The notes beneath the pieces are model-generated. The model was not told where the DNA came from. It saw only the letters and a program-made list of their open reading frames with translations, and ran no database searches. A stretch of DNA of 64,000 nt. Source: Christiangramia sp. (GTDB taxonomy: Bacteria; Bacteroidota; Bacteroidia; Flavobacteriales; Flavobacteriaceae). Within the stretch, counting starts at the first letter, position 1. The number at the start of each line of letters is the position of its first letter. A program made the position numbers and the translations under genes. The stretch lies in the NCBI RefSeq assembly GCF_029937855.1, contig NZ_JAPYPC010000002.1, forward strand, positions 177,919-241,918. Direction: 5' to 3'. Below, one piece after another: positions 48,750-58,576 of this stretch.

Positions 48750-50287
48750 ATCTTATCAGTTGCGACCTTGTAAGTAGGATCTTCCAGGATATTTACTTCA
48801 ATAATGGCATCAGCATTTTCAAGCAACCTGCGGCAATCATTGCTTAAATGCCTAAGATGAAGAGTTTTTCCTTGTTTTGAATAGCGTTCCGTAAGTTTGT
48901 TCAAAGCTTCAATTCCAGACATATCTACGACACGACTTTCAGAAAAATTGATGATCACTTCATCAGGATCGTTTAATACATCAAACTTGCTATTGAAAGC
49001 AGAAATAGATCCGAAGAAAAGCGGACCATAAATTTCATAATGTTTAACCCCATCTGCATCTATACTTTTTCTCGCGCGTATCCTCTTTGCATTATCCCAG
49101 GCAAATACCAGTGCAGATATGATCACTCCAACCAATACCGCCAGCGCCAGGTTATGAAGGAAGATAGTGACCAGTGTAACCAATACCATCACGATCACGT
49201 CAGATTTAGGCATTTTATTAAAGGTCTTTAGGGAAGCCCATTCAAAGGTTCCTATTGCCACCATGACCATTACTCCGGTTAATGCAGCCATAGGTAATTT
49301 TTCAATTAGATCGGCTCCAAACATAATAAAAACGAGCAGCATAACGGCTGCCGTAATTCCAGATAGCCTGGCCCTTGCTCCGGAAGAAACGTTAATTAAA
49401 CTTTGACCCAACATTGCACAGCCTCCCATTCCGGAAAAGAAACCGGAAAGTATATTGGCTGAACCCTGTGCAACACATTCTTTATTTCCCCTTCCCCGGG
49501 TTTCAGTAATTTCATCGATAATATTCAAAGTAAGCAGGCTTTCAATAAGTCCTACTCCAGCCATAATCAAGGCATAAGGAAAAATAAGTGATAGAGTCTC
49601 AAAGTTTACCGGCACCATTGGTATATGGAACGGGGGAAACCCACCGTTTATGGAAGCCATATCACCAACGCTTTTGGTGTCTATTCCCAATGCCACTACA
49701 ATCCCGAAAATTGCGAGGATTGCTGCAAGTGATGAAGGGAATACTTTGGTAAGCTTTGGAAGCCCCCAAATAATAAACATCGTAATTAACACCAAACCTA
49801 AGAAAATATAAAATGGAGGTCCAGTCATCCATACTGTTTCACCAACTGCGTTTACCGTTTTAAACTGGGCTAATTGAGACATAAAGATGATGATCGCGAG
49901 TCCGTTTACAAAACCAAATATTACCGAATGTGGGACAAGCCTTATCAATTTTCCTAATCTGAAAACTCCCGATAACACCTGTAAAATTCCGGCCAATACT
50001 ACGGTGGCGAAAATATATTCCGGTCCGTGGGAAATTGAAAGCCCCACGATCACCACAGCAACTGCACCGGTAGCTCCAGAAATCATTCCCGGTCGCCCGC
50101 CAAGGATAGCGGTAACCAGTCCCATTACAAAAGCGGCATACAACCCTGTGAGCGGCGAAAGTTTCGCGATCATGGCAAAAGCAACTGCTTCAGGGATTAA
50201 GGCCAGGGCAACGGTAAGACCGGCCAGAATTTCAGTTTTATAATTAACTTTTTGAGAAAAATCGAATAAGTTCAATACTCTTTTCAT
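48746..50287 (-). CDS. SulP-family anion transporter with STAS domain
   Basis: Inner-membrane transporter (sulfate or bicarbonate type) of 513 residues. The start at 50287 (MKRVLNLFDFSQKVNYKTEI) is preferred over an upstream in-frame ATG at 50371. About 10-14 membrane segments with the SulP motif AGLTVALALIPEAVAFAMIA (30-49) and GGCAMLGQSLIN, then a cytoplasmic STAS domain with VVDMSGIEALNKL. Substrate not predictable; sodium-bicarbonate and sulfate members look alike. Confidence 0.93.
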   Translation of the reverse strand: MKRVLNLFDFSQKVNYKTEILAGLTVALALIPEAVAFAMIAKLSPLTGLYAAFVMGLVTAILGGRPGMISGATGAVAVVIVGLSISHGPEYIFATVVLAGILQVLSGVFRLGKLIRLVPHSVIFGFVNGLAIIIFMSQLAQFKTVNAVGETVWMTGPPFYIFLGLVLITMFIIWGLPKLTKVFPSSLAAILAIFGIVVALGIDTKSVGDMASINGGFPPFHIPMVPVNFETLSLIFPYALIMAGVGLIESLLTLNIIDEITETRGRGNKECVAQGSANILSGFFSGMGGCAMLGQSLINVSSGARARLSGITAAVMLLVFIMFGADLIEKLPMAALTGVMVMVAIGTFEWASLKTFNKMPKSDVIVMVLVTLVTIFLHNLALAVLVGVIISALVFAWDNAKRIRARKSIDADGVKHYEIYGPLFFGSISAFNSKFDVLNDPDEVIINFSESRVVDMSGIEALNKLTERYSKQGKTLHLRHLSNDCRRLLENADAIIEVNILEDPTYKVATDKI

Positions 50288-50526
50288 CTGGAATATTATT
50301 TTAAATCTGGCTTTTTCAGCAAAATTTAAGAAGCGGCAAAAATAGTCATTAAAAACAGAAGAGCAAGCCATGGATAGTATAGATTCCTATTTTTATTAAA
50401 TTATGATTTTCAGTAAGTTATATTGAGTCACTAAAATAGTTTAAATGGATATCCTTAAAATATTAAATCGTTCAATGACAATTGTTAGAATTTCAATAAA
50501 GATTAGGTAGCAGTTTGCAAATGAAA

Positions 50527-50534
50527 TACCTTTG
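50527..50534 (+). promoter_or_regulatory. Probable -7 element of the era promoter (TACCTTTG)
   Basis: Matches TAnnTTTG, 15 bases before the era ATG. A -33 TTTG at standard spacing is not clear. Confidence 0.5.
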
Positions 50535-50548
50535 CAAAAATTTTCATT

Positions 50549-51436
50549 ATGGCACATAAGGCTGGTTTTGTAAATATTATTGGAAATCCCAATGTGGGAA
50601 AATCAACTTTAATGAATGCTTTTATTGGGGAAAGACTTTCTATCATTACCTCGAAAGCACAAACCACACGTCACCGAATCCTTGGTATTGTAAATGGAGA
50701 GGATTTCCAGGTGATCCTGAGTGATACGCCGGGAATAATTAAACCGGCTTATGAACTTCAGGCATCTATGATGGATTTTGTAAAATCTGCTTTTGAAGAT
50801 GCAGATGTGTTGATTTATATCGTAGAGATAGGGGAGCAGGGTTTAAAAGATGAGGCCTTTTTCAATAAAATTGCGAATTCAGAAGTCCCGGTGTTGTTAT
50901 TGCTGAATAAGATTGACAAATCTAACCAGGAACAACTGGAAGAACAGGTGACATACTGGACAGAGAAAGTTCCTACGGCTGAAATTCATCCAATCTCAGC
51001 TCTGGAAGGCTTCAATGTTTCTGAAGTATTCAATAGAATTATAGAATTATTGCCGGAATCACCGGCTTTTTACCCGAAAGATACACTTACAGATAAACCG
51101 GAACGTTTTTTTGTGAATGAGATTATTCGCGAAAAGATCCTGATGCATTATAAAAAGGAGATTCCTTATAGTGTGGAAATTGAAACCAATGAGTTTTTTG
51201 AAGAAGAAACCATTATTAGAATGCGTAGCATTATTATGGTGGAAAGGGAAACTCAAAAAGGGATCATCATTGGTCATAAAGGAACGGCTTTAAAGAGAGT
51301 TGGAGTAGAGGCGAGGAAGGATCTGGAAAAATTCTTCGGTAAACAGGTGCATTTGGAGCTATACGTAAAAGTGAATAAAAATTGGCGTAGTGACGCACAG
51401 CAACTTCGCAGATTCGGATATACCGATAAAAAATAA
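50549..51436 (+). CDS. era: GTPase Era
   Basis: Essential GTPase for 16S rRNA maturation and small-subunit assembly. 295 residues. G1 GNPNVGKSTL, G2 region TTRHRILGI, G3 DTPGI, G4 NKID and G5 SALEG, followed by the C-terminal KH domain with IIIGHKGTALKRVGVEAR. The other assembly GTPase, der, follows 78 bases downstream. Confidence 0.98.
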   Translation: MAHKAGFVNIIGNPNVGKSTLMNAFIGERLSIITSKAQTTRHRILGIVNGEDFQVILSDTPGIIKPAYELQASMMDFVKSAFEDADVLIYIVEIGEQGLKDEAFFNKIANSEVPVLLLLNKIDKSNQEQLEEQVTYWTEKVPTAEIHPISALEGFNVSEVFNRIIELLPESPAFYPKDTLTDKPERFFVNEIIREKILMHYKKEIPYSVEIETNEFFEEETIIRMRSIIMVERETQKGIIIGHKGTALKRVGVEARKDLEKFFGKQVHLELYVKVNKNWRSDAQQLRRFGYTDKK

Positions 51437-51483
51437 ACTTTTCAGCATAATACTGGGGGGAAGTTTAATTGGTTTAAAACCAT

Positions 51484-51491
51484 TAATTTTG
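51484..51491 (+). promoter_or_regulatory. Possible -7 element of the der promoter (TAATTTTG)
   Basis: Matches TAnnTTTG, 23 bases before the der ATG, in the 78-base gap after era. Confidence 0.45.
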
Positions 51492-51514
51492 CTCCCTGAA
51501 ATCAATTTATAGTT

Positions 51515-52819
51515 ATGGGCAATATTGTCGCCATTGTGGGTAGACCTAATGTAGGGAAATCAACTTTTTTTAACCGACTTATACAGCGTCGTGAAGCGAT
51601 CATTGATTCGGTAAGCGGGGTAACCCGTGACAGGCATTATGGAAAGTCTGACTGGAATGGTCGTAAATTTTCTTTAATCGATACGGGTGGTTATGTAAAG
51701 GGCAGTGACGATATTTTTGAAGCTGAAATTGATAAGCAGGTAGAACTGGCCATAGATGAAGCCGATGCTATAATTTTTATAGTTGATGTGGAATCTGGGG
51801 TAACCCCAATGGATGAAGAAGTGGCTACTTTGCTTAGAAAAGTAAATAAACCAGTACTGCTTGCGGTAAATAAAGTAGATAATAATAAGCGTTTGGCCAA
51901 TGCGGTTGAATTTTACTCCTTAGGTTTAGGAGAATACTTCCCCATAGCCAGTACCAATGGTAGCGGAACTGGAGACCTGCTGGATGCACTTATTGAAGCC
52001 TTACCGGAAATCGAGGAAGAGGAAGAGTCTGAATTACCGAGATTTGCAGTCGTTGGAAGGCCAAATGCAGGAAAATCTTCCTTTATTAATGCGCTGATTG
52101 GGGAAGACAGGTATATAGTAACCGATATCGCCGGAACTACCCGCGATTCTATTGATACCAGGTACAATAGATATGGCTTTGAGTTCAATCTAGTGGATAC
52201 AGCTGGAATTCGAAGAAAATCGAAAGTTAAGGAGAACCTGGAGTTTTATTCTGTAATGCGTTCTGTTAGAGCCATTGAAAATAGTGATGTTTGTTTGCTG
52301 GTATTGGATGCTACCAGAGGTTTTGATGGGCAGGTTCAGAATATTTTCTGGCTGGCGCAAAGAAACCATAAAGGGATTGTGATTTTAGTTAATAAATGGG
52401 ATCTTTTAGATAAGGAAACGAATACCATGAAGGAGTACGAGGCTATGATACGTCGCGAGATTGAACCTTTTACAGATGTTCCTATCATATTCATTTCGGT
52501 ACTGACCAAACAAAGAGTTTTTAAGGCCATTGAGACTGCCGTAAAAGTATTTGAAAGTAGAAGTACGAAGATAAAAACACGTCAGTTAAACGATGTGATG
52601 CTTCCTATTATAGAAAAAAATCCACCACCTGCTTACAAAGGGAAGTATGTGAAGATTAAATTCTGTATGCAGTTACCAACGCCGCATCCACAATTTGCTT
52701 TTTTCTGTAATCTTCCTCAATATGTAAGGGATCCTTATAAAAGATTTATAGAGAACAAATTACGTCAGGAATTCGACTTCCAGGGAGTGCCGATTTCCAT
52801 TTTTTTCAGGAAAAAATAA
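51515..52819 (+). CDS. der: GTPase Der (EngA)
   Basis: Tandem GTPase for 50S subunit assembly. 434 residues. First G domain [23 protein letters not shown]; second G domain [30 protein letters not shown]; then the C-terminal KH-like domain ([17 protein letters not shown], ending [15 protein letters not shown]). Confidence 0.98.
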   Translation: MGNIVAIVGRPNVGKSTFFNRLIQRREAIIDSVSGVTRDRHYGKSDWNGRKFSLIDTGGYVKGSDDIFEAEIDKQVELAIDEADAIIFIVDVESGVTPMDEEVATLLRKVNKPVLLAVNKVDNNKRLANAVEFYSLGLGEYFPIASTNGSGTGDLLDALIEALPEIEEEEESELPRFAVVGRPNAGKSSFINALIGEDRYIVTDIAGTTRDSIDTRYNRYGFEFNLVDTAGIRRKSKVKENLEFYSVMRSVRAIENSDVCLLVLDATRGFDGQVQNIFWLAQRNHKGIVILVNKWDLLDKETNTMKEYEAMIRREIEPFTDVPIIFISVLTKQRVFKAIETAVKVFESRSTKIKTRQLNDVMLPIIEKNPPPAYKGKYVKIKFCMQLPTPHPQFAFFCNLPQYVRDPYKRFIENKLRQEFDFQGVPISIFFRKK

Positions 52820-52939
52820 GAAGAGAAATAAACCTATTGAGTTTTCATCAGTCTTAAAGTTAGCATTATTGCAATAAATAACTATTTTTATAGTTATTAA
52901 ACTATTCTAGTAGTTTCAAACCAACCTAACCTCAATTTG

Positions 52940-55693
52940 ATGAAAATTCGATTTCTTATTGTCCTGCTTATCACCACTTTTTCTTATTCGCAGGAATTTA
53001 CCATCACCGGAAAAATACTTAATACTGAATCCCAGCCGCTCGAATCGGCCACGGTTTATGTGGAGAAAATAGCAGATAGCAGCCTGATGACCTATACCAT
53101 TTCTGAAAAGGATGGTGCTTTTCTATTAAAAGGGAATACCGAAAATAATTCTGCAAACCTGTTCGTGAGTTATGCCGGTTTTAAGCCTTACCGTAAGCAA
53201 ATAGATATTACTAAAAGCCAGGATGTGGGCACGATTCAACTTGAAGTGATGGATAATGCGCTGGATGAAGTTACCCTCACCGCATCCAGGGCACCAATTA
53301 CTATAAAAAAGGATACCCTGGAATTTAATGCAAATTCATTTAATACCAGGCAGGATGCTAACCTCGAGGAGTTAATGAAAAAACTTCCGGGTGTGGAGGT
53401 AGATTCAGATGGAAATATCACCGTAAATGGAAAACCGGTATCGCGTATATTAGTGAACGGAAAGGAATTTTTTGGAAACGATCCCAAGATTGCCACCAAG
53501 AACCTTCCGAAGGAAATTATTGATAAGATACAGGTAACCGATACTAAAACCAAAAGCGAGGAATTTACCGGGAAAGCCGGTGATCCCGATAATAAAACCA
53601 TCAATATTGAGCTGAAGGAAGACAAGAACAAAGGATATTTTTCCAGGCTTACTGCTGGCGGCGGAACCGATGAACGTTATGAGCTAAGCGGGATAGCAAA
53701 TTATTTTAAGGATGATCTACGAGTAAGTGTACTCGCCAGTTCCAACAACATTAACAGTTCGGGTTTTAGTTTTGATGAAGTATTTGACATGATGGGAGGT
53801 AATGCAAGAAGCATACGGTTTAATAGTAATGGTTCTTTCAGTATTAATGGCAATGGTTTTGGAAGCAATAACGGAATTACAAAATCTGAAACTGCCGGAT
53901 TTAATTTTGTGAATGAATGGGAAAATGATATGGAACTTAGTGCAGATTATTTCTACGGAGGAAATGATACGGAGACCAGAACACGTGTAGAACGCGAAAA
54001 TATCCTGCCGGATTCCAGGTATTTTACAAATTCCTTAAGTTCCAGTAACCTTATTAATGATAGCCATAGGGCAAATTTGCGTTATGAAGTAGAGTTTGAT
54101 ACGCTTACCAAACTTTCTGTTACTCCAAGGTTTAATGCGAACATTGGAATTTCTTTTAGAGATCGTTATGAAGAGAACCTGGATGAAAATATGAATTTAC
54201 AGAATACCTCTGTAATAGATGAAATGGAAGAATTAAATAGTGCCGATTTCTCTAACAATATTGATTTTATTAAGCGTTTTGGAAGTCGTGGTTCTTATCT
54301 TCAAATAGATGTGAACCATTCTCACAGCACACAGGAAAATGAAAATATTTATTTTTCAGAAAGTAATTTTCTCAATAATGTTGATAATAATGAAATACAG
54401 GATCAGTTAATAGATCAGGATGAAAATACCAATTCTTTTGGAGCGGGAATTTCTAAGCGAAATGTCCTTGCGCAGAAACTGTTTCTTGATCTTAATTATG
54501 ATTTTTCAACTTCTAAAAGTCGAAATACCAGAAATGTTTTTGATGCGGTTGATGGGGATTATACCAATTTCAATGAATTGCTTAGTAACGATTTTGAAGT
54601 AAAGAGTTTTAAGCATACTCCAAATGCAGGAATAAATTATGAAGGGGAAGTATGGCGGGTGGATACTGAAATTGGTCTATTAAACACCACACTAAAAACC
54701 GATAATTTCATCAATGATATTTCCTTTGATAATACATATAATAATATTTTTATAGATGCCGATATTCGATATTCCATAGAGCGATCTAAAAGTATTAGCC
54801 TTGGGTATAGTACCAATGCCGAGGTGCCTTCGGTTAGACAATTACAACCGGTTGAAGATCGTACCAATCCCTTTAATATCATTGTTGGTAATCCCGAACT
54901 TGAGCCAACTTTTAATCAACGTGTAAATTTTAATTTCAGAAATTTTGACTTTGCCACCCGCAGTGGATTTTTTGCTTATATGTATGCGAATTTTACCAAT
55001 AATCAGGTAGTGGCAACAAGTAGTGTGGAAAATTTTGTACGAACTACCACTTACACCAATGTAGATGGGGTTATAAACGGAAACCTTGGAGGCTCTTACA
55101 GTAAAACTTTTAAAAAAGACGCCAGGGAACTTCGGTTACGATTACGAATGAATACGGGTTATAATCGCAACGTAGGATTTATTAATGCTGTAAAATATAC
55201 TTCTGATCAATTTAATCTAAGTCCGGGATTTCAACTGACTTACGCCATTGATGAGTTGTTGGAGATCAATCCAGGTTATACATTAAATTACAATGATATT
55301 GAATATGATATTAATAGCGGAAGAGACCAAAGTTATACCAATCATACATTATCCCTCGAAACTACAACCTATTGGCCCAAAAATATAGTTTTCGGAAACG
55401 ATATTTCCTACAACAGATTTGGAAATGTATCGCCCGGTTTTGATAATACCTCTTTATTATGGAACATGAGTTTAGGCTACCAATTCTTAAAAGACAATGC
55501 TACCCTGAAGGTGAAAGTTTATGATCTCCTGGATCAAAATGTGGATACAAGACGACTTGTAGGGGACGATTATATTCAGGATGTAAACAATTTGGTACTG
55601 CAAAGATATGCAATGTTAAGCTTTACCTATAAATTAAGCAGTTTTGGAGGAGGAAAAGCCCCACAGGGAAGAAATAGGATAATTAGAATGTGA
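52940..55693 (+). CDS. Outer-membrane beta-barrel protein, TonB-receptor-like
   Basis: Start ATG 52940; a TTG directly before it is unlikely. Signal peptide (about 1-18, ending FSYSQ), a carboxypeptidase-D-type regulatory beta-sandwich (about 20-105, EFTITGKILNTESQPLESATVYV), then a plug-like domain (LEELMKKLPGVEVDSDGNI, RILVNGKEFFGNDPKIAT), and a long barrel (about 210-917) ending in aromatic strands. No partner SusD gene lies next to it, so it belongs to the OMP_b-brl_3 type rather than a SusCD pair. Cargo unknown. Confidence 0.9.
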   Translation: MKIRFLIVLLITTFSYSQEFTITGKILNTESQPLESATVYVEKIADSSLMTYTISEKDGAFLLKGNTENNSANLFVSYAGFKPYRKQIDITKSQDVGTIQLEVMDNALDEVTLTASRAPITIKKDTLEFNANSFNTRQDANLEELMKKLPGVEVDSDGNITVNGKPVSRILVNGKEFFGNDPKIATKNLPKEIIDKIQVTDTKTKSEEFTGKAGDPDNKTINIELKEDKNKGYFSRLTAGGGTDERYELSGIANYFKDDLRVSVLASSNNINSSGFSFDEVFDMMGGNARSIRFNSNGSFSINGNGFGSNNGITKSETAGFNFVNEWENDMELSADYFYGGNDTETRTRVERENILPDSRYFTNSLSSSNLINDSHRANLRYEVEFDTLTKLSVTPRFNANIGISFRDRYEENLDENMNLQNTSVIDEMEELNSADFSNNIDFIKRFGSRGSYLQIDVNHSHSTQENENIYFSESNFLNNVDNNEIQDQLIDQDENTNSFGAGISKRNVLAQKLFLDLNYDFSTSKSRNTRNVFDAVDGDYTNFNELLSNDFEVKSFKHTPNAGINYEGEVWRVDTEIGLLNTTLKTDNFINDISFDNTYNNIFIDADIRYSIERSKSISLGYSTNAEVPSVRQLQPVEDRTNPFNIIVGNPELEPTFNQRVNFNFRNFDFATRSGFFAYMYANFTNNQVVATSSVENFVRTTTYTNVDGVINGNLGGSYSKTFKKDARELRLRLRMNTGYNRNVGFINAVKYTSDQFNLSPGFQLTYAIDELLEINPGYTLNYNDIEYDINSGRDQSYTNHTLSLETTTYWPKNIVFGNDISYNRFGNVSPGFDNTSLLWNMSLGYQFLKDNATLKVKVYDLLDQNVDTRRLVGDDYIQDVNNLVLQRYAMLSFTYKLSSFGGGKAPQGRNRIIRM

Positions 55694-55696
55694 TCT

Positions 55697-55861
55697 GTCC
55701 GATAAAAATTTTTAAAAATGAATCTGAACCCAGTATTTTCAGTCGTTAAAGAATTTTACTACTTTCTATATCCTGCTTTTAGAAATTTCTGAATTGTAGT
55801 ATTCTTAGGAAAACATAATTTTAAGTTTAAACGCGAAGCGGTATACATGCATTAATTCAAC
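55697..55861. repeat. Dispersed intergenic repeat, copy B
   Basis: Begins 4 bases after the stop of the barrel gene and matches copy A (31358-31569): TGTCCgATAAA, AATTTTACTACTTTCTA, TCCTGCTTTTA, AATTTTAA, GCGAAGCGGT and TTAATTCA in the same order. The rest of the gap up to 56031 shows no gene. Confidence 0.7.
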
Positions 55862-56031
55862 ATGAGAGAAAAAAATAGACCTTTTAAAGCCTAAAAAGTC
55901 CGATTTTTCCATGGCCAAATTATGGACCAGGTCATACGCCTAAAATATTGTTGATTCAACGATTATTTTTTGAATTAGATGTGTAACTCATTAAATTTAA
56001 GAGAGTTGAATTCTAATTAAAAAAAAGGCTT

Positions 56032-56181
56032 ATGGAAATTTTTACTGATTTTGTTGATAATTATAAAGGATCCTTGCAGGGATTAAACATTTTTGCCAAA
56101 ATAGGAGTTACCCTGGCTTTGGTGTTGATTTTACTTGCGGTGATAGGAGCAATTGTTAATGTGATTGTTCTCAACGTATAA
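56032..56181 (+). CDS. Tiny single-span membrane protein
   Basis: 49 codons: MEIFTDFVDNYKGSLQGLN, then a strongly hydrophobic helix (about residues 24-47, VTLALVLILLAVIGAIVNVIV). A purine-rich AAAAAAGG stretch just before the ATG could serve initiation. The clear soluble-helix/TM design with an in-frame stop argues for a real gene. Family not recognised. Confidence 0.6.
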   Translation: MEIFTDFVDNYKGSLQGLNIFAKIGVTLALVLILLAVIGAIVNVIVLNV

Positions 56182-56743
56182 TTGTTGCGCTTTAATTTTA
56201 CGTCTTCATCTTTAGACTGTCTATTGGCTTAACATGTAAGTCGAGAGGGAGTCTTTTGTCTTTAAAGTAATTTTATCATCTCCTGCGCCGGGCAGTGATT
56301 GTTTCAAACCTGGACAGGAACTTCTTCTCGAAAATGCGCCTGCAATTTAGAGGTATAGTCGCATCTGTTTTACAAACTTTCTTATTATTAATCACACTTT
56401 GGAGCTCATAAAGGTCTATGGCTCGTTATAATGATCAATTAATCCAGATATCCCCTGCTAGATTCTTTGCCAGAAACAATCAAATGATGAGGAATCATTT
56501 TTACATGAAGAAGTAATAGAATAAGAAGAATGGCGGTAAAGGAATTGGCTAATAACAATAATCGGGAGGCCTGAAATGGTGGGGGATTAACTGAGCAGGT
56601 GCATTCAAGCTATTTAAGCAGAGAATTTATGCTATAGCATAAGCCGTTAAAGAAAAGTAAAACATAATCTAGCCTTTCTTCCTTCTCCTTTCATGTACTA
56701 TCTTTATGGAAAAACACAGATTAACAGCAATTTAGGTGGGGTT
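56182..56743. other. Intergenic region before the redox cassette
   Basis: About 560 bases with no convincing frame, RNA gene or strong hairpin. It presumably contains the promoter of the SDR gene. Confidence 0.5.
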
Positions 56744-57532
56744 ATGGATTTAAAAAATAAGAAAGTTTTCATAACAGGAGGAAGTGCCGGTATAGGTAAA
56801 GCAATGATTAAAGAATTACTTCAACGCGGGGCCAAGAATATCGCTATCTTAGGAAGAAAGGAGGCGCCAATGGAGAAGCTGGAAAAAGAATTCAGTTCTG
56901 CCAACTTTCTGCTCATTCAGGGGGACGTGTCCCAGCCCAAAGATATAGAAAGAGGTATTGCTCTTATTACGCGGACCTGGGGTGAACTGGACATTTTAAT
57001 AAATAACGCGGGAGTGGTCAGTGCTGGCCTGCTCTCAGACTTAAGTGACGATGATATTATTCAGCAAATCAATGTAAACCTAACGGGGCTGATACTTTTA
57101 ACCAAAAAATCACTCCCACTGTTAAAGAACAGCAGAGAAGGAGCTATTATGAATATTTCATCTGGCTATGGCTATATCGCAATGCCTTTCTATAGTGTCT
57201 ATGCGGCCACTAAAGCGGCCGTGCAACAATTCTCAGATGCAATGAGAAGAGAACTTCATCAATACCCCTTACACGTAATGACAGTATATCCATCGGCTAC
57301 AGATACAAATATGATGAAAACGGCTAAGGTAGGAGCAATGGACAGTCCTGAAGAGGTCGCACGATTGTCTATTGATGGTTTAATTTCAAAAGAGATCAAT
57401 GTAATCCTGGGAGGAGAAGAAAGAAAACAACAAATTAATCTCAATTTCACCCATCCTCGAAAGATGGATGAAATAGCAATAGAGAATTACGAGAACCTCG
57501 AAGAAAGAACCAGAAGGCACCGCTCGATGTGA
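56744..57532 (+). CDS. Short-chain dehydrogenase/reductase
   Basis: Start 56744 is chosen (MDLKNKKVFITGGSAGIGKA) with AGGTGGGG before it; an in-frame ATG 17 codons upstream would add a non-SDR leader. Classical SDR of 262 residues: cofactor motif TGGSAGIG, NNAG (NNAGVVSAG), catalytic Ser in NISSGYG and YAATK active site. Oxidises or reduces an alcohol/carbonyl; substrate unknown. First of three redox genes on one strand (63- and 21-base gaps). Confidence 0.9.
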   Translation: MDLKNKKVFITGGSAGIGKAMIKELLQRGAKNIAILGRKEAPMEKLEKEFSSANFLLIQGDVSQPKDIERGIALITRTWGELDILINNAGVVSAGLLSDLSDDDIIQQINVNLTGLILLTKKSLPLLKNSREGAIMNISSGYGYIAMPFYSVYAATKAAVQQFSDAMRRELHQYPLHVMTVYPSATDTNMMKTAKVGAMDSPEEVARLSIDGLISKEINVILGGEERKQQINLNFTHPRKMDEIAIENYENLEERTRRHRSM

Positions 57533-57595
57533 TTCAATCTTATGATTTAAAGGAAATAGAAAGATTAGGTAATAACTAGAATTTAATTAAGGATT

Positions 57596-58555
57596 ATGAA
57601 AAAGAAGATGAAAGCAGCAAATTACAACGAATTTGGCGGGTCAGAAGTAGTAAAAATTTCAGAAGTAGATCTTCCTGAACTTAAGGAAGGAGAAGTGCTG
57701 ATAAAGATAAAGGCTGCAGGAGTAAATCCTGTTGATGCGGTAATTCGAGAGGGACAGTATAAGGATATGATGCGTCACAATTTTCCTATTATCCCTGGAT
57801 GGGATATGGCTGGGATAGTAGAAGAGAGGGGACATGCCGCAAGACGATTTGAAGTAGGGGACGAGGTGTACGCATACGCGCGGAGGCCGGAAATACAATG
57901 GGGCACCTTTGCAGAATATATGGTGATACCCGAAAGTTATCTGGCATCCAGACCAAAGAGCATTTCCTGGGAAGAAGCAGCAGGAATTCCCCTGGCGGGT
58001 CTTACAGCTTATCAGTCATTATATGTGGCGGGTAATCTAAAAGAAGGCCAAAAAGTGTTAATTCTGGGGGCATCCGGAGGGGTTGGAAGTTTTGCTATTC
58101 AATTAGCCAAAGTTAGAGGGGCGGAAGTTTTAAGTGTGGCAAGTGAAAAAAACCACCATTATATGAAATCTCTCGGGGCAGATCACACTATTGATTATAA
58201 GAATAATGATATTGGAACAGCTGCAAAAGAAATAGCTCCCGAAGGTGTAGATCTTATTTTTGACTGTACCAGTGGAGAAAGTTTAATGCAGAGTATAAAA
58301 GCTTTAAAACCATCAGGTAAATTAGTGTCTATTCTAAATCAGGGAGAAGAAATTGATGACGAGATAGATTTTCAGTTTGTATTTGTTGAACCAAATTCAA
58401 AACAACTGGATCATTACCGGCAACTGGTGGAGGAAGGAAAAATAACAGTAGAAGTAAGTAAAGTATTTTCAATTCAAGAGGCTCCAGATGCCCTAAAGCA
58501 AATTCAAACTTTACACACTACAGGAAAAATAGTTATAGCACCCCAAACAAATTAA
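57596..58555 (+). CDS. NADPH:quinone oxidoreductase-type MDR enzyme (zinc-free)
   Basis: 319 residues of the medium-chain dehydrogenase fold. GroES-like part (PVDAVIREGQYKDMM, PIIPGWDMAGIVEERG) and Rossmann part with the cofactor motif GASGGVGSFAIQLAK. The zinc-ligand Cys/His set of alcohol dehydrogenases is absent, which fits quinone/enal reductases. Middle of the redox cassette. Confidence 0.92.
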   Translation: MKKKMKAANYNEFGGSEVVKISEVDLPELKEGEVLIKIKAAGVNPVDAVIREGQYKDMMRHNFPIIPGWDMAGIVEERGHAARRFEVGDEVYAYARRPEIQWGTFAEYMVIPESYLASRPKSISWEEAAGIPLAGLTAYQSLYVAGNLKEGQKVLILGASGGVGSFAIQLAKVRGAEVLSVASEKNHHYMKSLGADHTIDYKNNDIGTAAKEIAPEGVDLIFDCTSGESLMQSIKALKPSGKLVSILNQGEEIDDEIDFQFVFVEPNSKQLDHYRQLVEEGKITVEVSKVFSIQEAPDALKQIQTLHTTGKIVIAPQTN

Positions 58556-58576
58556 TGCAGGAAATAAAAAATTAAA

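Noticed and set aside
56693..56743. 17-codon N-terminal extension of the SDR
   Set aside because: The SDR fold starts at MDLKNKKVFITGG and the extension has no counterpart in the family.
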